From: Fischerella sp.
GTDB lineage: Bacteria > Cyanobacteriota > Cyanobacteriia > Cyanobacteriales > Nostocaceae
Direction of reading: 5' to 3'
Length of the DNA stretch: 9,169 bases
Assembly (NCBI GenBank): GCA_026419705.1
Contig: JANZYY010000176.1
Coordinates: 1-9,169, forward strand
Shown one piece after another: positions 4,369 through 9,169 of this stretch. Within the stretch, counting starts at the first letter, position 1, and each line of letters begins with the position of its first letter. Position numbers and translations under genes: made by a program. Below the pieces are notes generated by a model that was not told the origin of the DNA, made no database searches, and was given only the letters and a program-made list of their open reading frames with translations.

Positions 4369-7218
4369 ATGTTTAATAAGACGGATGCGGCTAAGAGTAG
4401 CGAGGTTGAAAAGCGGGAATCGATTGTTTCTTCTCAAAGAATTGCAGATAATTTAGTACGACTACCGAGTCTGCCCGTTGATGACAAAACTGTTAAAAGT
4501 TCTCGCCTAAATCGTATTAGTAATGCTTTCAAACGTCTCAGCTTAGGTACGAAAGCAACAATATTGGCGATCGCTATTGGGACGCTGCCCGTATTAGGGA
4601 TTGGTACACTTGCCTATCAAATTACGAAGTACTCCCTGCAAAACAAAGCTTCCCAGCTTCAACAATTTCAAGCTGAGGATTTGGCAGACAAAATCAACCG
4701 TTTCATGTATGAAAGGTATGGAGATATTCAATTTATATCTAATCTGCCTATCCTGGCGAATGATGATGTAAGGACAACTACGCCTCCGCAAGAAAAACAA
4801 GCAATACTGGATAAGATTATAGATACCAAAACTGTAGATGGAAATAGAATTTATGACAGTATTGCTGTATATGATTTAAACGGTAATTTGATCTTGAAAT
4901 CGCAAGCTGACGCCATTGCTAACGTCAAAGAACGCGATTTCTTCAAGGCGGTACAGGAAAATGGGCGCCCTTATATCAGTCAACCAGAAGTATCTCCAAC
5001 GACAAAAAAAACTAGCATTTTTATTGCCGCACCTGTTAAAGATCGCAGCACGGGTAACACCTTGGCGATCGTCAGAACGCGCATGACCGTACAAGCATTA
5101 GAAGAATTAGCAAAAAGTTATACAAACACAGTAGAGGAGTATTTTTTGCTCGATAGTTCTGGAAAATTGTTTGTGGCATCAGAAGAAGAGCACATAAATA
5201 GAAACATTAAAACAGACTATCCTGATGTATACAAAAAACTAGCATCATTCCAAGAAAGTACTGTCATCGGATTAGATCCAATTCATGGCGATCGCTGGCA
5301 GTTGTTAAGCTACGTACCCCTCAAACCACTCAAAGGTTTGCCAGATTTGAAATGGGAAGTGCTGCTGGCAAGCAATACAGAAGATGCCTTTGCAACTCAA
5401 CAAGAATTATTGTTAACTTTTGCACTGGGTACGGGACTGACAGCAATCATCGTGGCGGCGATCGCTGCGTGGATAGCCAAACGTTTTACAGGACCAATAT
5501 TGAAAGCAACAGCAACAGTACAAAGACTTGGGCAAGGGGAATTCAACACCCGTCTGATCGTAGAAGGAGAAGATGAGTTAGGGATTTTAAATGCCAATAT
5601 TAACCAAATGGCAGGTCAGCTAGAAACCCTACTGAAAGAACAAGAACACGAAACGGAACGGGCAAAAATACTTGCAGATATTACCTTGCGGATTAGGAGA
5701 AGCCTGAAAGTTGAGGACATCTACAAAACAGCAGTTCGAGAACTTCGGCAAGCACTGAAAACAGACCGAGTAATTATTTACGAATTTAATTCTGATGCTT
5801 GGGATGGCTGCGTCGTCGCCGAGGCGGTAAATGCTGATTTGCCCAAAATGTATGGAGTACATATCGACGACCCTTGTTTTCGGGAGCGTCACCTCAACAC
5901 TTACAGAGACGGGCGAGTGCGGGCGATAACTAATATTTATCAAGACATAGATCCAATCGACGCCCAATGCTATATCAATATGTTGGAAAAATTTGCAGTC
6001 AAAGCTAATTTGGTTGCACCAATTGTGATTCAAGATCAACTCGTAGGCTTATTGATTGCCCATCACTGTCAAACTTCCCGACTTTGGCAACAATCAGAAA
6101 TTGATTTATTTAAACAGTTAGCCGCCCAGATCGGCTACGCAATGGAACAAGCCAAGTTGCTAGAGGAAGTGGAACAAGCCAAAGCAATAGCTGAAAAATC
6201 CTCCATTGAAGAACGTCAGCAAAAAGAGGCCCTGCAAATGCAACTGCTAGAGTTGCTGAGCAATGTGGAAGGTGCAGCTAGTGGAGACTTGACAGTACGT
6301 GCAGAAGTTACCGCCGGTGAAATCGGTACCGTTGCTGACTTTTTCAACTCCATCGTTGAAAGTTTGCGAGATATTGTCACGCAAGTGAAAATTGCCGCTA
6401 TCCAAGTAAATGATGCGATTGGTGATAACTCTGGTTCAATTCGCAACCTTGCAGAAGAAGCGCTGACACAAGCTGCTGAAATTAACCGCACCCTAGATGC
6501 AGTCGATCGGATGACAGAGTCTATCCAAGCAGTAGCAGACAGCGCCCACCAAGCAGCTCAAATCGCCCAAAATGCTTCGGATACTGCTACTAAGAGCGGA
6601 CAAGCAATGGATATGACAGTACAAAATATTCTGCATTTGCGAGAAACCGTAGGTGAAACTGCTAAGAAAGTGAAGCGCTTGGGTGAATCTACCCAACAGA
6701 TTTCTCGCGTCGTGGCATTAATTAACCAGATTTCCATGCAAACGAACCTGCTAGCCATCAATGCTGGGATTGAGGCGGCGCGTGCGGGTGAAGAAGGTCA
6801 AGGTTTTGCCGTTGTTGCTGAAGAAGTAGGCGAACTAGCAGCGCGATCGGCGGCGGCGACTAAAGAAATTGAGCAAATCGTCGAGAACATCCAACGCGAA
6901 ACCAGCGAAGTAGTGCAAGCAATGGAAGTAGGTACTACCCAAGTAGTTGAAGGTACGCGCATTGTTGAAGATGCCAAAAGCAGCCTCAGTCAAATATTAG
7001 AAGTTTCGCGACAAATTGATGCCTTGGTACAATCAATTTCTACTACGACAGCTTCTGGTGTGGAAACATCGCAAATTGTGAGCGAATTGATGAAACAAAT
7101 CGCCACCATTTCCAAACGCACTAGCGAATCTTCACTGCAAATTTCTGAATCTCTGCAAAAAACTGTGAAGATTTCTCAAAAATTACAGGAAACTGTCGGT
7201 ACGTTCAAGGTCAGTTAG
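4369..7218 (+). CDS. PilJ-type methyl-accepting receptor with dCACHE, HAMP and GAF domains (HmpD-like)
   Basis: A 949-residue membrane receptor. A cytoplasmic N-terminus (1-60) is followed by TM1 (about 62-85). A periplasmic dCACHE-type sensor (about 90-340) contains RIYDSIAVYDLNGNLI and ERDFFKAV. TM2 (about 346-370) leads to a HAMP domain (370-422). A GAF domain (about 433-595) carries D501-P-C503-F504 and C534-Y535, then a coiled linker and a second HAMP-like segment (about 622-675). The methyl-accepting signalling domain (676-949) has its hairpin tip at ISMQTNLLAINAGIEAARAGEEG (788-810). It would control the CheA-like kinase through CheW. The GAF cysteines match the positions used by DXCF cyanobacteriochromes, so a bound bilin is possible but unproven. 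AGGGA (4355-4359) precedes ATG 4369 by 9 bases. The TAG stop lies inside the first unit of a heptamer repeat array. Confidence 0.93.
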   Translation: MFNKTDAAKSSEVEKRESIVSSQRIADNLVRLPSLPVDDKTVKSSRLNRISNAFKRLSLGTKATILAIAIGTLPVLGIGTLAYQITKYSLQNKASQLQQFQAEDLADKINRFMYERYGDIQFISNLPILANDDVRTTTPPQEKQAILDKIIDTKTVDGNRIYDSIAVYDLNGNLILKSQADAIANVKERDFFKAVQENGRPYISQPEVSPTTKKTSIFIAAPVKDRSTGNTLAIVRTRMTVQALEELAKSYTNTVEEYFLLDSSGKLFVASEEEHINRNIKTDYPDVYKKLASFQESTVIGLDPIHGDRWQLLSYVPLKPLKGLPDLKWEVLLASNTEDAFATQQELLLTFALGTGLTAIIVAAIAAWIAKRFTGPILKATATVQRLGQGEFNTRLIVEGEDELGILNANINQMAGQLETLLKEQEHETERAKILADITLRIRRSLKVEDIYKTAVRELRQALKTDRVIIYEFNSDAWDGCVVAEAVNADLPKMYGVHIDDPCFRERHLNTYRDGRVRAITNIYQDIDPIDAQCYINMLEKFAVKANLVAPIVIQDQLVGLLIAHHCQTSRLWQQSEIDLFKQLAAQIGYAMEQAKLLEEVEQAKAIAEKSSIEERQQKEALQMQLLELLSNVEGAASGDLTVRAEVTAGEIGTVADFFNSIVESLRDIVTQVKIAAIQVNDAIGDNSGSIRNLAEEALTQAAEINRTLDAVDRMTESIQAVADSAHQAAQIAQNASDTATKSGQAMDMTVQNILHLRETVGETAKKVKRLGESTQQISRVVALINQISMQTNLLAINAGIEAARAGEEGQGFAVVAEEVGELAARSAAATKEIEQIVENIQRETSEVVQAMEVGTTQVVEGTRIVEDAKSSLSQILEVSRQIDALVQSISTTTASGVETSQIVSELMKQIATISKRTSESSLQISESLQKTVKISQKLQETVGTFKVS

Positions 7219-7378
7219 TTGTTAGTTGATTAGTTGTTAGTTGCTTGTTGTTAGTTGTTTGTTGTTTGTGATTTTAAACAACGACCAACGACCAACCACC
7301 AACAAAATACTACCAACCACTAACCACTAACTAAGAACTAATAACTAATAACTAATGACTAATGACTAAGGACAACAG
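7214..7378. repeat. Bipartite heptamer repeat array (STRR-type) between receptor and kinase genes
   Basis: The left arm (7214-7270) is eight units of GTTAGTT-like sequence, G/T-only except for scattered A and one C. One unit at 7228-7235 has 8 bases. After a 10-base spacer, the right arm (7281-7378) is 14 unbroken 7-base units. Each starts with AC and drifts from ACGACCA through ACCACTA to ACTAATA, ACTAATG and ACTAAGG. The arms are broadly reverse complementary (GTTAGTT against AACTAAC/AACTAAT), so a long imperfect hairpin is possible. Short tandemly repeated heptamers of this sort are known from heterocystous cyanobacteria. Here the array fills the entire gap between the two genes. Confidence 0.9.
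7368..7372 (+). promoter_or_regulatory. Ribosome binding site of the CheA-type gene, inside the repeat
   Basis: AAGGA at 7368-7372 is 8 bases before ATG 7381. It is formed by a base change in the last complete heptamers (ACTAATG to ACTAAGG). It may be accessible only when the repeat hairpin does not extend to it. Confidence 0.55.
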
Positions 7379-7380
7379 CT

Positions 7381-9169
7381 ATGTCACAGGACAAAGAATT
7401 TGAGATCCAGATGCAATTTCTGGAAGAAGCAACAGATTATCTCAACACATTAGAGGCAATATTACTGGAAATCGAGACCAATCATCGCATCGCCCCAGAA
7501 AAAATTAACGCTGCACTGCGAGCTGCCCACTCCATCAAAGGTGGTGCAGGAATGATGGGATTTCGCGCTCTCTCGGATTTGGCGCACCGTTTAGAAGATT
7601 CTTTTAAAGTCTTAAAAACACGAAAAAACTCTTTAGAAATTGACACGGAATTGCAAAGCTTACTACTATCTGGGGTTGATTGGCTGCGGCAGATAGTGGA
7701 ATTGCACTCAGAAGGAAATACAGTAGACGAGCAGTGGTTAACTACTTTTTGTTACCCAGTTTTTGAAGAACTGCATCAGCGTTTGGGCGATCCAACTCCA
7801 GAAGACGCGACAACCATACTTTCACCAGAAGATGATGGGCAAAATATTATACCCTTGCTGTTTGAAACCGAGGTAGAGGGATGTTTGCAGCGCCTAGAAT
7901 CTGTGTTAGCAGATAGCCAACAGCCTTGCTTGAAAGAAGAAGTAGCCATAATGGCAGCTGAGTTGGGTGGCTTGGGTGAAATGCTGCAGTTATCAGCTTT
8001 TACTCAACTGTGTGAATCGATCGCCAACCACTTAGACACTGCTGAGTCCAGCCAAATTGAACAAATTGCTCGTGCAGCTTTGTCAGCATGGCGGCGATCG
8101 CAAGCATTGGTGCTCACAAATCAACTAGAAGGCTTACCAACCAAAATAGAGCTAGATGAATTTACAGTTCCCGCAGAATCAACAACCGACCTGCTAGAAA
8201 AGCAAGAATTCACAACACAGTTTCTGGAAACTGAAACAACAGCAGATAAGAATGACTTTCTACAGACGGAAATTGCAGCAGAAGACTGGCTGAATGAAGG
8301 AATTATTGCTGCAGATTTTGAAACCCTAGAAGCAGCCTTTGCTGATGATAGTAATTCCCTGAGCGATCTGAGTGAGCCGGCTCCGGTAACTTCTAGAGAA
8401 ATTCCGACCACAGATTACAAGTTTGTTGAATCTAAACGAGAGCCAATTGGTCTTGGTAAAGACCGCGAAACTCAGGAAAATACAGTCCGAGTACCCAGCA
8501 AGCAACTTGAGCTGATCAATGACTTGTTTGGGGAGTTAATCATCCAGCGCAATGGCATGAACTTGCAGCTAGAAAGATTGCGCAGACTGATTCGCAATCT
8601 CGGTCAGCGAGTCCAAATTCTCGAGCGAGAAAATCAGGAACTACGTACAGCCTACGACAAAATCGCTACTCAGAACGTGATGGCATACAATGCGCCACCA
8701 CTAGTGTTGCCAGCTGGTAATGGTTCCGAACGCTTTGCATCTGAGCACAACTACCAGACACAAGACTTGGACAACAAATTCGATGCCTTAGAAATGGATC
8801 GATATAACGAATTAAACCTGTTATCACAGGAAGTGATGGAAACCATTGTGCAGGTGCAAGAAATTACAGCTGACATCCAACTTAGTATAGACGATACCGA
8901 CCAAATTGCTAGAAAGTTCAACAAAACATCCAAGCAGCTACAGAGAAAACTCACCCAAGTCAGGATGCGTCCCCTATCCGATATTGTCGATCGCTTTCCC
9001 AGGGCCCTGCGTGAGTTATGTGTGGAATATGGCAAAAATGTGCAACTAAAAATAGAAGGGGCTAGTACCCTGATTGAGCGCAGCATATTGGAGGCTTTGA
9101 ATGAGCCGTTAATGCACCTGATGCGAAATGCCTTCGATCACGGTATTGAAGATGCCGTGACACGGCGTG
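7381..9169 (+). CDS. CheA/PilL-type histidine kinase, 3' end outside the window (HmpE-like)
   Basis: The frame is open from ATG 7381 through the window end, 596 codons, with no stop. An N-terminal HPt domain (about 5-105) has the phosphorylated histidine H50 in AAHSIKGGAGMMGF. A second HPt-like helical region (about 161-235) has ELGGLGEML with alanine (A193) in place of the histidine. An acidic, Thr/Glu-rich linker runs to about 365. The dimerisation domain begins at VRVPSKQLELINDLFGEL (369-386), contains a long coiled segment (392-420), and ends near QVRMRPLSDIVDRFPR (526-541). The ATPase domain follows with its N box at LMRNAFDHGIED (N583, D586, H587). The missing part should hold the nucleotide-binding G boxes, a CheW-like domain and probably receiver domains. 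It autophosphorylates under receptor control and passes phosphate to the two regulators upstream. Confidence 0.93.
   Translation, partial: MSQDKEFEIQMQFLEEATDYLNTLEAILLEIETNHRIAPEKINAALRAAHSIKGGAGMMGFRALSDLAHRLEDSFKVLKTRKNSLEIDTELQSLLLSGVDWLRQIVELHSEGNTVDEQWLTTFCYPVFEELHQRLGDPTPEDATTILSPEDDGQNIIPLLFETEVEGCLQRLESVLADSQQPCLKEEVAIMAAELGGLGEMLQLSAFTQLCESIANHLDTAESSQIEQIARAALSAWRRSQALVLTNQLEGLPTKIELDEFTVPAESTTDLLEKQEFTTQFLETETTADKNDFLQTEIAAEDWLNEGIIAADFETLEAAFADDSNSLSDLSEPAPVTSREIPTTDYKFVESKREPIGLGKDRETQENTVRVPSKQLELINDLFGELIIQRNGMNLQLERLRRLIRNLGQRVQILERENQELRTAYDKIATQNVMAYNAPPLVLPAGNGSERFASEHNYQTQDLDNKFDALEMDRYNELNLLSQEVMETIVQVQEITADIQLSIDDTDQIARKFNKTSKQLQRKLTQVRMRPLSDIVDRFPRALRELCVEYGKNVQLKIEGASTLIERSILEALNEPLMHLMRNAFDHGIEDAVTRR

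Noticed and set aside
4262..4456. 64-residue ORF bridging the CheW-type and receptor genes
   Set aside because: It overlaps both genes in another frame and has no protein-like composition or ribosome binding site.
5629..6039. 136-residue ORF on the minus strand, and similar minus-strand ORFs at 4594-4800, 6216-6491, 8121-8411 and 8751-9086
   Set aside because: All are antisense shadows of the receptor or kinase genes, whose domains explain the sequence fully.
7281..7378. CRISPR array
   Set aside because: The units are 7 bases long, contiguous and without spacers.

Overview
The window looks like chromosome from a filamentous, probably heterocyst- and hormogonium-forming cyanobacterium (Nostoc, Tolypothrix, Calothrix or a relative). 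Four things point there: at least six HIP1 octamers (GCGATCGC); a long array of 7-base tandem repeats of the STRR kind in an intergenic gap; a PatA-type response regulator heading a chemotaxis-like operon; and AT-rich intergenic DNA around genes with many cyanobacterial-type protein features.

Layout. A tRNA-Leu(UAG) gene lies at 14-95. From about 96 to 720 there is no intact protein gene. This stretch holds a compact, stem-rich segment (about 105-372) that resembles a decayed group II intron, a near-perfect 22-bp palindrome (422-443), and the broken N-terminal part of an ISAzo13-type transposase (464-717). A small MerC-domain membrane protein starts on GTG at 757. Next comes about 1.1 kb without a gene (1156-2279). 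It becomes increasingly structured toward the next operon, with an AT-only palindrome, a short repeat of ATTGAAA half-sites, a cluster of TAAGTA hexamers, and five inverted repeats nearly end to end just before the first start codon.

The main content, 2280 to the window end, is one same-strand operon: a PatA/PilG-type response regulator, a CheY/PilH-type single-domain regulator, a CheW/PilI-type coupling protein, a large PilJ-type chemoreceptor and a CheA/PilL-type kinase that runs off the right edge. The order matches the cyanobacterial pil (tax3) loci and the hmp locus of Nostoc punctiforme, which controls type IV pilus motility of hormogonia. A pix-type phototaxis locus has the same order and cannot be fully excluded. 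The receptor would sense a ligand with its dCACHE domain, or possibly a signal through its GAF domain, and act through CheW on CheA. CheA would phosphorylate the two regulators, which steer the pilus motor.

The operon itself is a known type of system. The less expected items are a 165-bp bipartite heptamer repeat between the receptor and kinase genes, which supplies both the receptor stop codon and the kinase ribosome binding site; the inverted-repeat leader upstream of the operon; and a receptor GAF domain that keeps both cysteine positions typical of DXCF cyanobacteriochromes.
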